Assembly (NCBI GenBank): GCA_016779945.1
Contig: JADHMR010000005.1
Coordinates: 1 to 55,915 of the forward strand
Direction: 5' to 3'
Source: Bacteroidia bacterium
Lineage (GTDB): Bacteria; Bacteroidota; Bacteroidia; NS11-12g; UBA9320
Length of the DNA: 55,915 nt
Shown here: piece after piece, positions 16,981 through 26,732 of the stretch
Layout: every line of letters starts with the position of its first letter
Position numbering within the stretch: the stretch's first letter is position 1
The notes under the pieces: generated by a model
Database searches by the model: none
Told to the model about the DNA's origin: nothing
Seen by the model: the letters and a program-made list of their open reading frames with translations, nothing else
Position numbers and translations under genes: made by a program

Positions 16981-18345
16981 TCAGCTAGAAAGTGCACCAA
17001 TCAAATCATATTTGGTTAGGATATGAATGGTACCACTTAATTCACGAACGAGTACCGCTGGATTTTCTTTATTGATAAGCTTAGAGACGACCTCAATATT
17101 CTCAGATGCATCAATTACTGGGAAAGCTTTTTGCATGACTTCAGCAATTTTATGAGATGATAACTTTGGATTTTTGAGTAGTTGTGATAGAAGTTGATTA
17201 TCATTAATTGAGCCCACAAAATCACCTTGACTATTTTTTACAGGAAGTTGTGATATTCCGTGTTTTTCCATTAACTGAAATGCAGCACTTACTTCATCTG
17301 TATCCGATACTGTAAGCATTGGTAGATGCTTGTGCGTAGATATCATATCTTCAGCAGTTTTAGGTTTTGCATCTAAAAATCCACGCTCTTTCATCCATTC
17401 ATCATTGAATGCCTTACCCATGTATCGAGTAGCGTGATCATGAAAGAGAACAACAACTACATCCGTAGGTTTGAGCATGTGTGCACATTGTAAGATACCC
17501 TTAACGGCACTCCCTGCACTGTTTCCGGCAAGTATTCCCTCTTCTCTTGCTATTTTCCTTTGCCAAAGCAAACCGTCCTTATCAGTGACTTTTTCAAAAT
17601 GATCAATAACGTCAAAGTTGACACATTTAGGTAGGATATCTTCTCCAATTCCTTCCGTTATGTATGGGTAAATTTCTTTTTCATCAAATTCACCAGTTTC
17701 GTGGTATTTTTTGAACACAGAACCATAGGTGTCTATACCCCAACATTGAACCTCAGGATTTTTTTCTTTTAAATATTTTCCCACACCGCTGATTGTGCCA
17801 CCAGTCCCAACTCCAACTACAAAATGGGTTATTTTTCCTTGGGTTTGTTCCCAAATTTCCGGACCAGTGGTTTCGTAATGGGCTTGAACATTACTCGGGT
17901 TGTCATACTGATTCACATACCAAGCATTAGGAATTTCATCTCCCAATCTTTTAGATACCGAATAATAAGACCTTGAATCTTTTGGGTCAACATCAGTAGG
18001 ACAGACAATCACTTCAGCTCCAACTGATTTAAGGGCATCTACTTTTTCCTTACTTTGTTTGTCAGTAGTTACAAATATGCATTTGTAACCTTTGACTACG
18101 GCAGCTATAGCAAGTCCCATTCCCGTATTTCCACTTGTGCCTTCTACAATTGTTCCACCAGGCTTAAGTCTGCCATCTGCTTCTGCATCTTCAACCATTT
18201 TTAAAGCCATTCTGTCTTTAACTGAGTTGCCTGGATTTGTAGATTCTACCTTGGCCAAAACAGTACATGGAAGATCAGCTACAATTTTATTTAATTTGAC
18301 AAGCGGTGTATTGCCTATCGTCTCCAAAATATCCTTGTAATACAT
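16981..18345 (-). CDS. cystathionine beta-synthase-type PLP enzyme with C-terminal CBS domains
   Basis: A 454-residue fold-type II PLP enzyme followed by a pair of CBS domains. The catalytic part has IGNTPLVKLN, SVKDRMA with the PLP Lys near residue 43, EGTSGNTGMGLA near 68, VGTGGTISGVG near 182 and GNSAGSAVKG near 273. The CBS pair spans about residues 335-454 (MLTVSDTDEVSAAFQLMEKHGISQLPV; FPVIDASENIEV). This layout is that of cystathionine beta-synthase, joining serine and homocysteine, rather than the shorter cysteine synthase. The CBS domains suggest control by an adenosyl ligand. The promoter box TACATTTG lies 5 nt before the ATG. The gene is divergent from the S46 peptidase gene. Confidence 0.85.
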   Translation of the reverse strand: MYYKDILETIGNTPLVKLNKIVADLPCTVLAKVESTNPGNSVKDRMALKMVEDAEADGRLKPGGTIVEGTSGNTGMGLAIAAVVKGYKCIFVTTDKQSKEKVDALKSVGAEVIVCPTDVDPKDSRSYYSVSKRLGDEIPNAWYVNQYDNPSNVQAHYETTGPEIWEQTQGKITHFVVGVGTGGTISGVGKYLKEKNPEVQCWGIDTYGSVFKKYHETGEFDEKEIYPYITEGIGEDILPKCVNFDVIDHFEKVTDKDGLLWQRKIAREEGILAGNSAGSAVKGILQCAHMLKPTDVVVVLFHDHATRYMGKAFNDEWMKERGFLDAKPKTAEDMISTHKHLPMLTVSDTDEVSAAFQLMEKHGISQLPVKNSQGDFVGSINDNQLLSQLLKNPKLSSHKIAEVMQKAFPVIDASENIEVVSKLINKENPAVLVRELSGTIHILTKYDLIGALSS

Positions 18346-18350
18346 TTCTT

Positions 18351-18358
18351 CAAATGTA
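18351..18358 (-). promoter_or_regulatory. -7 element for the cystathionine beta-synthase gene
   Basis: On the minus strand this reads TACATTTG, exact TAnnTTTG, ending 5 nt before the ATG at 18345. A leaderless transcript is possible. No clear -33 element is seen. Confidence 0.5.
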
Positions 18359-18402
18359 ATTAAGACAAATAGTATATACTTAATATAGCCATAGATTGTG
18401 GA

Positions 18403-18541
18403 GATTATTAATCAACTTTGATAAATCGTAATTTAAAGCAAATATTATTTCGTGATCAATCATTTGAAAAATACTATTAAAAATTTTAATTTTTGGGTGA
18501 CACTAAGTTAAAAGTCGTATTTGATATGAAGATTAATAATC
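18403..18541. promoter_or_regulatory. pair of GATTAnTAATC palindromes (candidate operators)
   Basis: The 272-nt spacer between two divergent genes holds two copies of an 11-bp palindrome: GATTATTAATC at 18403-18413 and GATTAATAATC at 18531-18541, 128 bp apart. They look like two half-sites GATTA/TAATC with a free centre base. One copy adjoins CAACTTTG (18413-18420), a one-mismatch -7 box for the plus-strand gene. A dimeric repressor or looping operator is an inference; AT-rich DNA makes chance occurrence possible. Confidence 0.35.
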
Positions 18542-18617
18542 GATAATTATCAGAGATTTATCCATTGATTATAGGATTTTATGCTAAAAATGTGAGATTT
18601 GCTTACTAATTTAAATC

Positions 18618-20795
18618 ATGAAAAAATTATATACACTTATTCTAGTTTTATTCACGCTCATAAGTAGCCAAACTACTCGTGCAGATGAAGGGATGTGGAT
18701 ACCCGCTCTTCTAACAGATAATTACGCTGAAATGCAACGATTAGGCCTCGTTTTAACACCAGATCAAATTTACGATATCAACAAAAGCAGTATGAAAGAT
18801 GCTATTGTTCGCTTGGGTTCAGGATTTTGCACAGGAGAGGTTATCAGTAGTCAAGGATTGATACTGACTAATCACCACTGTGGATACAGTGCAATTCAGA
18901 AGTTGAGCACAACAACGGCAAATCATTTAAAAAATGGTTTTTGGGCAAAAACAAAGGATGAGGAGTTATCTGCTGGCTTTAGTGTTTCATTCCTAGTGAA
19001 AATTGTAGACATTACGGATGATATTTTGGCTGATGTTACTGATGAAAATAGAAGAAAGCTTGTAGGAGAACATTCTTCTTCTATTCGAAAAGAATTATCA
19101 GACTCTGGTGCTTATGCCGTTGATATTAAAGAGATGTTTAGCGGTAACAAATATTTTGCATACGTCTATGAGACATTTGGAGATGTTCGATTAGTAGGTA
19201 CACCGCCAGAATCAGTAGGTAAGTATGGTGGAGACACAGACAACTGGATGTGGCCAAGACACACAGGAGACTTTTCGATGTTTAGAGTATATGCGTCAAA
19301 AGATAATAAAGCTACTGAAGGCTATTCAGAAGATAATATACCTTACACACCAAAGCATCATTTGCCTGTTAGCATGAAAGGCGTTGATAAAGGTGATTTT
19401 GCAATGATATGGGGTTTCCCAGGTAGTACAGACCGATACTTATCTTCTTATGGAGTGAGAAATGCAACTGAAATTGATCAACCAGCTCGTGTGAAGATTA
19501 GAAGAGCCAAATTAGATGTGTATGAAAAATACCAGAAAAAAGATGAGGCTGTTGACTTAATGTATGCAGCCAAGCATGCACAAGTAGCCAATTACTGGAA
19601 ATATTTCATGGGACAGACACGTGGACTTAAACGATTAGATATAGAAGGTAAGAAAAGAGGAGAAGAAGCTGCTTTCGAACAATGGGTTAGTAATGGAAAT
19701 AAAGCTAGGAAAGATAAATATGGAAAAGTTCTTTCGATGTATAAGGATGCATATGCAGTTTATGATGCCAAAAAATTAGCAGAAACTTATTGGATGGAGG
19801 CAATCTACGGTATTGAATTTACCAAGTATGGATTTGGGTTTAGTAGACTTTCTTCCATGTATGCTATGCAAGCTGCAGAAAAAGATAAATCTAAAAAAGC
19901 TAAAATACAGACACAGATAGATGGCATGATCAATCGAATTAAATCAACTACAGAAGGTAGTTTCAAAGACTACTATGCCCCTATAGACCAGGAGGTAACT
20001 GTAGCTATGTTAGATTTTTACATGAATGACCTTTCTGCTGATTTGAGACCTGCTGCTTTCAATGACATGATTGCTAAATATAAAGGCAACACCACGGCAT
20101 TGGCTGAAAAGCTATTTGAGTCCTCTATTTTAGTAAATCAAGATAGAGCCATGAAATTTTTAGAAAATCCAAGTGCTAAGAAATTGAAAAAAGATTTGGG
20201 AGTTAAATTCTCTGGGATTATGCTTGATTTTTACTTGAATGGTATTCGAGCCATGTTTGCAGAAGCTGATCAAAAAAGAGCAACAGCCGATCGTTTATAC
20301 AAGGCAGCACTATTTCAAATGCACCCAGATAAGGCTTTTGCTCCCGATGCAAATAGTTCAATGCGTTTCACCTATGGTCAAGTATTAGACTACTCACCGG
20401 GAGATGCTATGCAATACAAACATTACACAACCATGAAAGGGGTAATTGAAAAATATCAACCAGGTGATGATGAATTTGACTTACCTGATGGATATCTTGA
20501 TGTTGCTAAATCAAAAAACTATGGTGATTATGCCAAAGATGGTGAGGATCTTAGAATATGTTTCTTAACCAATAACGATATTACTGGTGGAAACTCAGGT
20601 AGCCCTGTAATCAATGGAAATGGTGAACTGATTGGGTTAGCCTTTGACGGAAATTGGGAGGCTATGAGTGGTGATATTGCTTTTGAGCCAGAGTTGCAAC
20701 GTACGATATCTGTGGATATTCGTTATGTTCTATGGTGCATCGACAAACTTGCTGGTGCCAAGCATATCGTAGATGAAATGACGTTGGCGAGATAG
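18618..20795 (+). CDS. S46 family dipeptidyl-peptidase (DPP7-like)
   Basis: A 725-residue periplasmic serine exopeptidase that removes dipeptides from the N-terminus of peptides. A signal peptide ends at about residue 22 (TTRADEG). The catalytic His lies in LTNHHCGYSA (residues 86-87), the Asp in DTDNWMWPRHTGD, and the Ser in TGGNSGSPV (Ser660). Eighteen residues after that Ser is a Gly (FDGNW, residue 678), the position that in Porphyromonas enzymes is Gly in DPP7 and Arg in the acidic-specific DPP11. This points to hydrophobic rather than Asp/Glu specificity. A terminator follows at 20817. Confidence 0.92.
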   Translation: MKKLYTLILVLFTLISSQTTRADEGMWIPALLTDNYAEMQRLGLVLTPDQIYDINKSSMKDAIVRLGSGFCTGEVISSQGLILTNHHCGYSAIQKLSTTTANHLKNGFWAKTKDEELSAGFSVSFLVKIVDITDDILADVTDENRRKLVGEHSSSIRKELSDSGAYAVDIKEMFSGNKYFAYVYETFGDVRLVGTPPESVGKYGGDTDNWMWPRHTGDFSMFRVYASKDNKATEGYSEDNIPYTPKHHLPVSMKGVDKGDFAMIWGFPGSTDRYLSSYGVRNATEIDQPARVKIRRAKLDVYEKYQKKDEAVDLMYAAKHAQVANYWKYFMGQTRGLKRLDIEGKKRGEEAAFEQWVSNGNKARKDKYGKVLSMYKDAYAVYDAKKLAETYWMEAIYGIEFTKYGFGFSRLSSMYAMQAAEKDKSKKAKIQTQIDGMINRIKSTTEGSFKDYYAPIDQEVTVAMLDFYMNDLSADLRPAAFNDMIAKYKGNTTALAEKLFESSILVNQDRAMKFLENPSAKKLKKDLGVKFSGIMLDFYLNGIRAMFAEADQKRATADRLYKAALFQMHPDKAFAPDANSSMRFTYGQVLDYSPGDAMQYKHYTTMKGVIEKYQPGDDEFDLPDGYLDVAKSKNYGDYAKDGEDLRICFLTNNDITGGNSGSPVINGNGELIGLAFDGNWEAMSGDIAFEPELQRTISVDIRYVLWCIDKLAGAKHIVDEMTLAR

Positions 20796-20816
20796 TAATT
20801 TCTCAATTAAGAATTC

Positions 20817-20852
20817 AAAGACCCAGTGACATCAGTTTCTGGGTCTTTTTTT
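20817..20852 (+). terminator. rho-independent terminator after the S46 peptidase gene
   Basis: AAAGACCCAG pairs with CTGGGTCTTT across a 12-nt loop, followed by seven T at 20846-20852. It also lies at the 3' end of the converging minus-strand gene, whose stop is at 20851-20853. Confidence 0.85.
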
Positions 20853-22938
20853 ATTGAATTAGTTTCAACGCCTCGGCTATGGTTTTTACTGGTAACTTAC
20901 AAATGCCCTTTTCACACACATAGATTAAGGTTTCTTTATCTTGGTATCTATTCTTGAATATAGGAATGTCAGACTCTGAATTACTATACAAAACAAGCGT
21001 GTTTGGATGAAATGATTTTCTGAATTTTAATGCTTCCTGTTCTGCATTTTTTCCTACGATAACCACTTCATAATATGGTTTTGAAATTGCTAGGTGTGTT
21101 TTTGCCCAATTGCTATGTCCACTTGGGAATGAAACCATATTTGATTGAACCTTACCTACCAATGTTTCTGCGATTTCCATAAAACGACTATTGCCATAAA
21201 TCAATCCAAGTTGCCATAAATTATGAGCCATTACAGAATTAGTTGCTGGGATTACATTATCATGAACCTCTGTTGTTCTAACAATGAGTTCGTTGGTTTC
21301 GTTGAAGTAGAAAAACTCCTTTTCAGAATCATAGAATTTTTCCAAAACTACTTTTGTTAAATGATGTGCAGTAGTTAGGTATTTTTCATTGCTGGTAACA
21401 GTATATGCATCTGTGCATGCCTTGATAAGAAATGCATAATCTTCTAACATGCCGGGTATAGTTGAATGGCTATTTTTATAACTATGCCAAAGTTCTTTTT
21501 TATCGAGCTGAGTGGTCAATATTTTATCCAATGCATTGATTGCGAGATTTTTGTAGTGTTCATTTTCAGTTGATTTATAGGCATCAATAAGTCCGGAAAT
21601 TATCAAACCATTCCATGAGGTAAGGCACTTATCGTCCAAACCTGGCGGGATACGCTTACTTCTATATTGAAGTAGTTTTTGGTTTATTTGGCTAATCTTT
21701 TGAGCTAATTCTTGTGATGTAAGTTGAAATTCACGCTCGATTTGAGCATCATCCTTATCCCTGAGAAGGATATTATTTTGGTTTTCCCAAAGGGCTTTTT
21801 TGTCAACTTCGTAGTATGTTTCGGCTAAATTGTAATCTGCTTTTAAGACTTCTTTTAATTCTTCTGATTTCCATACATAATATTTGCCCTCTTCACCCTC
21901 GCTATCGGCGTCTAAGGCTGCATAAAATAGGCCGCTATTATCTAACATTTCGCGTTCTAGCCAATCAATGATTTTATGAATAGTGGTTAGGTATAATGGA
22001 TTTTTTGATTTTTTGTAGGCCTTGGCATAAACGGTTAAAAGTTGTGCATTATCATACAACATTTTTTCGAAGTGAGGTACTTTCCAAATACCGTCTACAC
22101 TGTATCTTGAAAAACCTCCACCAATTTGGTCAAAAATTCCTCCATAAGCCATTTTTGTTAGCGTAATGTCAATGAATTCGTCAATGGTATTATCCGATGA
22201 ATGTTGAGTGTATGAAATTAAAAAGTCGTAATTAGAAGGCATAGGAAACTTAGGTGTTCTGTTCATTCCCCCATTTTTATAGTCCCAATTCTTTTTCCAA
22301 CCTTCGACTAAATCATCTAGCACATTTGCATCTAATTTTTGTGCAGTTTGATCACTGATTGCTGTTTCCTGCATTTGGATACCACGAGTCAGTTTTTTGG
22401 CATATTCTTCTATCTTGTTGAAATTAGATTGGTATTGATCTGAAATATTTCGGAGCAATCTCAACCAATCTTTTCGAGGATAATATGTTCCTGCATGAAA
22501 AGGTTCACCGTTAGGTAGAGCAAAACAATTTAATGGCCAACCACCACGACCGGTAATAATGTTGGCTGCTGTCATATATATTTGATCCACGTCCGGGCGT
22601 TCTTCACGATCTACCTTTATGCAATAAAAATGCTCATTCATGTATTTAGCAACTTCTTCATCCTCAAAGCTTTCATGTTCCATAACATGACACCAATGAC
22701 AACTGCTATATCCTATGCTGATAAGAATGGGTTTATTCAATTTTTTAGCCTCTAACAAGTTGTCAGGATTCCATGCATGCCAATCAACAGGATTATGTGC
22801 ATGTTGCAGTAAATAAGGGCTAGTTTCATTAATAAGTTGATTGGTATAATCGGACATTGTATTGTTATCATTTTTTTGACCACAAGAAGAAATTACAGAG
22901 ATAATGCTAATTAAAAATAATAAATAGTTTTTCATCAT
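20851..22938 (-). CDS. DUF255/YyaL-type thioredoxin-fold lipoprotein
   Basis: About 695 residues from ATG 22938, chosen because it starts the lipoprotein signal ([19 protein letters not shown]); a start at 22959 would add seven residues ahead of it. The N-terminal domain matches the DUF255 (YyaL, SSP411) family: [17 protein letters not shown], then [18 protein letters not shown] with a CHWC thioredoxin-like motif, [11 protein letters not shown] and GGWPLN. The rest is an alpha-toroid-like domain ([31 protein letters not shown]). Cellular function is not established. The lipid anchor suggests an envelope location, whereas many family members are cytosolic. Confidence 0.85.
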   Translation of the reverse strand: MMKNYLLFLISIISVISSCGQKNDNNTMSDYTNQLINETSPYLLQHAHNPVDWHAWNPDNLLEAKKLNKPILISIGYSSCHWCHVMEHESFEDEEVAKYMNEHFYCIKVDREERPDVDQIYMTAANIITGRGGWPLNCFALPNGEPFHAGTYYPRKDWLRLLRNISDQYQSNFNKIEEYAKKLTRGIQMQETAISDQTAQKLDANVLDDLVEGWKKNWDYKNGGMNRTPKFPMPSNYDFLISYTQHSSDNTIDEFIDITLTKMAYGGIFDQIGGGFSRYSVDGIWKVPHFEKMLYDNAQLLTVYAKAYKKSKNPLYLTTIHKIIDWLEREMLDNSGLFYAALDADSEGEEGKYYVWKSEELKEVLKADYNLAETYYEVDKKALWENQNNILLRDKDDAQIEREFQLTSQELAQKISQINQKLLQYRSKRIPPGLDDKCLTSWNGLIISGLIDAYKSTENEHYKNLAINALDKILTTQLDKKELWHSYKNSHSTIPGMLEDYAFLIKACTDAYTVTSNEKYLTTAHHLTKVVLEKFYDSEKEFFYFNETNELIVRTTEVHDNVIPATNSVMAHNLWQLGLIYGNSRFMEIAETLVGKVQSNMVSFPSGHSNWAKTHLAISKPYYEVVIVGKNAEQEALKFRKSFHPNTLVLYSNSESDIPIFKNRYQDKETLIYVCEKGICKLPVKTIAEALKLIQ

Positions 22939-22996
22939 ATGGTGTAAGCAAAGTTGCATATATTATTCAATTGACAACAGTAACTTTGATTTTTGT

Positions 22997-23004
22997 TATC
23001 TTTG
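22997..23004 (+). promoter_or_regulatory. -7 element for the CARDB/T9SS gene
   Basis: TATCTTTG is an exact TAnnTTTG, 6 nt before the GTG start at 23011. A TTGACA-like TTG sits 23 nt upstream (22971-22973). A possible leaderless transcript. Confidence 0.5.
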
Positions 23005-23010
23005 GAATTC

Positions 23011-26000
23011 GTGATTAGAAGATACTTAAATTTAATTTTAATACTATTTTTATCTGTTCTTTCCTTTGGTCAGTACACTAAGATTGGAAATGGTGGTTTT
23101 GCAAGTGGAAACTTTGGTCCATTAAGGACTGATACTTCTTCGTCTTATTTTAGTCGGTTTGCTTTTATTTATCCTAGCTCAACACTCACCAATTTGAAAC
23201 ATGGTGACAGTATTTCCGCTCTATCATTTTTTTATGAATCATTTGATTCAATTAGAGGTAACTGCAATATGAAGGTTTTTTTAAGGTCCACCAGCCAGGC
23301 TGATTTCGGGGCAACCGCCTTAAATTGGTCAGCAGAATCTCGAACAATGGTTCCGATTTATGACGATAATCCAAAAAAAATAATCGGTTCTATACCACAA
23401 GAAATATTATTGAAACTCTCCAAACCCTATGCTTGGGATACCACTGGAGGAAAGATACATTTAGAAATTTTAGTTGAGTACACACAAAAGGTCAATCAAG
23501 TTGGAACGATGAATTGGTCAGTTGAAAGTAGTTTTTATGTTCCAGGTTTTGTTTCTCAAAATGAAAGTAAATACATCTATGGAACCAGCAATTCGGGTAT
23601 AGACAGCATTACAACATTTTCAAATTCTATTCATCCAACACTAAAAATTTATCACCCAAGTGAATCAATTGATTTGGAGGCAACTAAACTATACAGTCTT
23701 GGAACAGTTCCGCTCTTAATGAATGAATCTGACAGCATAAAAGTTTCGATTGATAATGTCGGAATAGATACCGTTACTAACCATAAAGTATATTTAGATG
23801 TTAGCGGAGCTAATTCATACAAGGACAGTCTTCTGATTACAAAACTTGCCCCTTATGAGAGTCAATTTGTTTATTTTGACAAATACCAACCCAAAATTCA
23901 AGGAACTGAAACACTTAAAATAACGATTGATCAAGATAGTAATACGTTAAATAATCAGATTACAAAAGATCGTGTAATTAATTACAACGTATATTCTCAT
24001 GCTGATCCGTTTAATGGAAATTCGGGTGGAATTGGTTTTAATGGAGGTACTGGAGATTTTGTTGCAAGATTTTATGTAGATGGTACATCATATATTAACC
24101 AAATTAAAGTTGACTTCAATTCCGTTGGTACTTCATTTCAGTTAGGTGTTTGGGATGTTGGTGCAGATGGGTTTCCAGGTAAAGAATTATTCATATCAGA
24201 TACTTCGTTATCTGTAGCAGGCACATTTATCATGAATGTATTGCCAAGAATTTCGGTAACAAATAGCTTTTACGTTGGTATTCGTCAAACCTCTAACACT
24301 AATGTAGGGTTTAGTTTTCAAAGTGAGGTTCCTGTTCGACCTCATATTTTTTATTTTACTGCACCAGCAGGAGACACCACATGGGTACCTTTTTCACCTG
24401 GTTTTGATTTCAACTTTAATATACAGCCACGACTTCAGGTTGCCAATGATGTAGCAGTATTAGATATTTTGAGTCCTAAACCCGATTCAGCTTATCAATA
24501 TGATGAATATGATTCGTTAGAAATTGTTGCTCAATTTATCAACTACGGTTATCAGAATCAGACCAATTTTCCGGTAGAGGTTAAGTTATATAATGGTTTT
24601 GGTCAATTAGAGTTTTCAAAACAGTCAGTTACTTCAATATCGGCTGGTGACACATCTAAGGTAGTTTTTGGAAAAATCAGTAAATATCGTTTAGGTGATT
24701 ATACCCTTACTGCAACAACTAAACTTTCAAAAGATAGTGTTATTGACAACGATTCTAAAACCATAAAATTTTCTTTCATCAAAGATCATGATGTAGCGAT
24801 TGATCAAATTTTTTCTCCAAGTAACGGTTCGCAGTTTGATCTGCAAAGGGATCCAGTTCAGATGGTTGTTAGAGCTATAAATTATGGGGTTAAAACTCAA
24901 AATAATCTTACGGTTAGAATGGAATTAGTTAATTCTAATGGCAAGATTTTAATAGTTCAAGATAAAGTAATTAATCTGATAGGAGGGGCAACAACGATTT
25001 TACCTTTTGATACGATTTATTTACCTGAGGATGGTAACTTAATACTCCGTGCATTCACTATGTTAGCTATTGATAGTTTTCCTGAAAATGATACCATGAG
25101 GATTTCTATTTTTTCTAGAAAAGTTGATGATGTGATGGCTTTAGAAGTCGAAACTCCTTTCATTAACTCTTATTTCTCAAAAGATACAACCATTACACCT
25201 TATATCAGGTATCGAAATGACGGTATTACCAACCAAGATTCCATATTAATACGATACAGAATAGTTGATAAAGAAGATTCAATTTTATTCTATGATAGTG
25301 TGTTTCAAGACGCTTCTTTTTTAACCGAAAAACAAGTATTTTTTGATCCCATTAAGTTAGATTCTGCGGGTACTTTTAATTTTCAAACTTGGGTTTATAT
25401 CAAAGATGACCAGGTTCGATCAAACGATACAATTACTTCTAATTTTGATGTAATTAATGGGAATGACCTTCAAATATTAAGTGTTTATAGACCTCAGTTA
25501 GTTGAGCCACAGGGTAGGGCCCCAATTCCATTGAGTGTATTGATTAGAAACCAAGGTAATCTCAATGCGAATAATGTGAAAATCGTTGCGAATATTGAAA
25601 ATAACAAATCAGAAGTTATACTAAATGATACCCTATTTATAAATCTTAATAGACTAACAACTGACACTTTTGAATTTGAATCTTTAAATTTTGATCAAGT
25701 GGGGGATTATTATTTAAAAATTGTAAATCACTCTCAACTAGAGGACGTTCCCAATACGTTAGATACACTAAATTATAATTATATCGTACGTTATCAAAAT
25801 GATATTAGTATATCTCAACATTTGAACCCTTTGCCTCAAGATACCCTAGAATTAGATGAAATTATTTTTCCATCTGTTCAAGTTTTAAATAGTGGAATTG
25901 ATACGTTCAAAAATTTGGAGATTTGCGTTATTATCAAAAATTCATTAAATGACATTATTTACAGAGACAGTTTTGAACTAGTTCAATTGCCGCCAAACAG

Positions 26001-26718
26001 AGCGAGTAATTTTAATTCTATCCAAGAATGGGAGTCAAATGTTTCTGGTGATTATTTCATGCATTCCTGGTTTAAATCGTTGGATGACAATTCATCCAAT
26101 GACAGTTTAGTTACCTCGTTTGTTGTAGTAAAAAGAAGAGATGCTGTTATAGAATCAATCGCATTTCCTAACACGAACCTATACAAGCAACGATTATATA
26201 AACCAGTTGTAAATATCTTGAATGATGGTTTAGATAATCTATCAGGAGTTAATTTGTCATGCACAGTAAAAGTAGGTAGTACAACTATTTATCAAAAAAA
26301 TAAAATCATAGATGTTTTGTCAGGTCAATCGCTAACCATTGATTTTGATAGTACATTAACCTATGACAAAGCGGGAGAGGCACAAGCTATTTTCGTTATA
26401 GAGGCTTTGGATGACCAAGTTAGTTCGAATGACACTATGACGACTTCTTTTAATTTCATTCAAGGACTAGGAGTTCACGAATACTCACAATCGGATATTA
26501 TTACATATCCAAACCCTTTTGAAAACTACATAAATGTTTCAGCTGAAAATCCTATTTCAAGTTTAAGATTAATGGATATGTTTGGAAGAGTTGTTTATGA
26601 AGATAAAGATATAAATCAATTGATAGTGAGAATTGACCTTGATGTTTTGAAGGGGCTTTATATCCTTGAGATACGTTCGGGGAGTGAATGGTTCAAAATT
26701 CCAATTACTAAAGAATAA
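23011..26718 (+). CDS. large secreted CARDB-repeat protein with T9SS sorting domain
   Basis: About 1235 residues from GTG 23011, which begins a signal peptide (MIRRYLNLILILFLSVLSFGQ); a TTG at 22993 lies upstream but would precede the promoter box. Residues ~22-225 form a unique N-terminal region (SYFSRFAFIYP...). Then come about seven CARDB-like beta-sandwich repeats of roughly 110 residues, each with D-hydrophobic-A openings, an N-x-G core (e.g. FINYGYQNQTNFPVEVKL, AINYGVKTQNNLTVRMEL, ILNDGLDNLSGVNLS) and an S-N-D end. The C-terminus (TYPNPFENYINVSAENP ... GLYILEIRSG) is a T9SS sorting domain. Probably a surface or adhesin-like protein; ligand unknown. Confidence 0.85.
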   Translation: MIRRYLNLILILFLSVLSFGQYTKIGNGGFASGNFGPLRTDTSSSYFSRFAFIYPSSTLTNLKHGDSISALSFFYESFDSIRGNCNMKVFLRSTSQADFGATALNWSAESRTMVPIYDDNPKKIIGSIPQEILLKLSKPYAWDTTGGKIHLEILVEYTQKVNQVGTMNWSVESSFYVPGFVSQNESKYIYGTSNSGIDSITTFSNSIHPTLKIYHPSESIDLEATKLYSLGTVPLLMNESDSIKVSIDNVGIDTVTNHKVYLDVSGANSYKDSLLITKLAPYESQFVYFDKYQPKIQGTETLKITIDQDSNTLNNQITKDRVINYNVYSHADPFNGNSGGIGFNGGTGDFVARFYVDGTSYINQIKVDFNSVGTSFQLGVWDVGADGFPGKELFISDTSLSVAGTFIMNVLPRISVTNSFYVGIRQTSNTNVGFSFQSEVPVRPHIFYFTAPAGDTTWVPFSPGFDFNFNIQPRLQVANDVAVLDILSPKPDSAYQYDEYDSLEIVAQFINYGYQNQTNFPVEVKLYNGFGQLEFSKQSVTSISAGDTSKVVFGKISKYRLGDYTLTATTKLSKDSVIDNDSKTIKFSFIKDHDVAIDQIFSPSNGSQFDLQRDPVQMVVRAINYGVKTQNNLTVRMELVNSNGKILIVQDKVINLIGGATTILPFDTIYLPEDGNLILRAFTMLAIDSFPENDTMRISIFSRKVDDVMALEVETPFINSYFSKDTTITPYIRYRNDGITNQDSILIRYRIVDKEDSILFYDSVFQDASFLTEKQVFFDPIKLDSAGTFNFQTWVYIKDDQVRSNDTITSNFDVINGNDLQILSVYRPQLVEPQGRAPIPLSVLIRNQGNLNANNVKIVANIENNKSEVILNDTLFINLNRLTTDTFEFESLNFDQVGDYYLKIVNHSQLEDVPNTLDTLNYNYIVRYQNDISISQHLNPLPQDTLELDEIIFPSVQVLNSGIDTFKNLEICVIIKNSLNDIIYRDSFELVQLPPNRASNFNSIQEWESNVSGDYFMHSWFKSLDDNSSNDSLVTSFVVVKRRDAVIESIAFPNTNLYKQRLYKPVVNILNDGLDNLSGVNLSCTVKVGSTTIYQKNKIIDVLSGQSLTIDFDSTLTYDKAGEAQAIFVIEALDDQVSSNDTMTTSFNFIQGLGVHEYSQSDIITYPNPFENYINVSAENPISSLRLMDMFGRVVYEDKDINQLIVRIDLDVLKGLYILEIRSGSEWFKIPITKE

Positions 26719-26732
26719 CTCACTTAGTTTTT

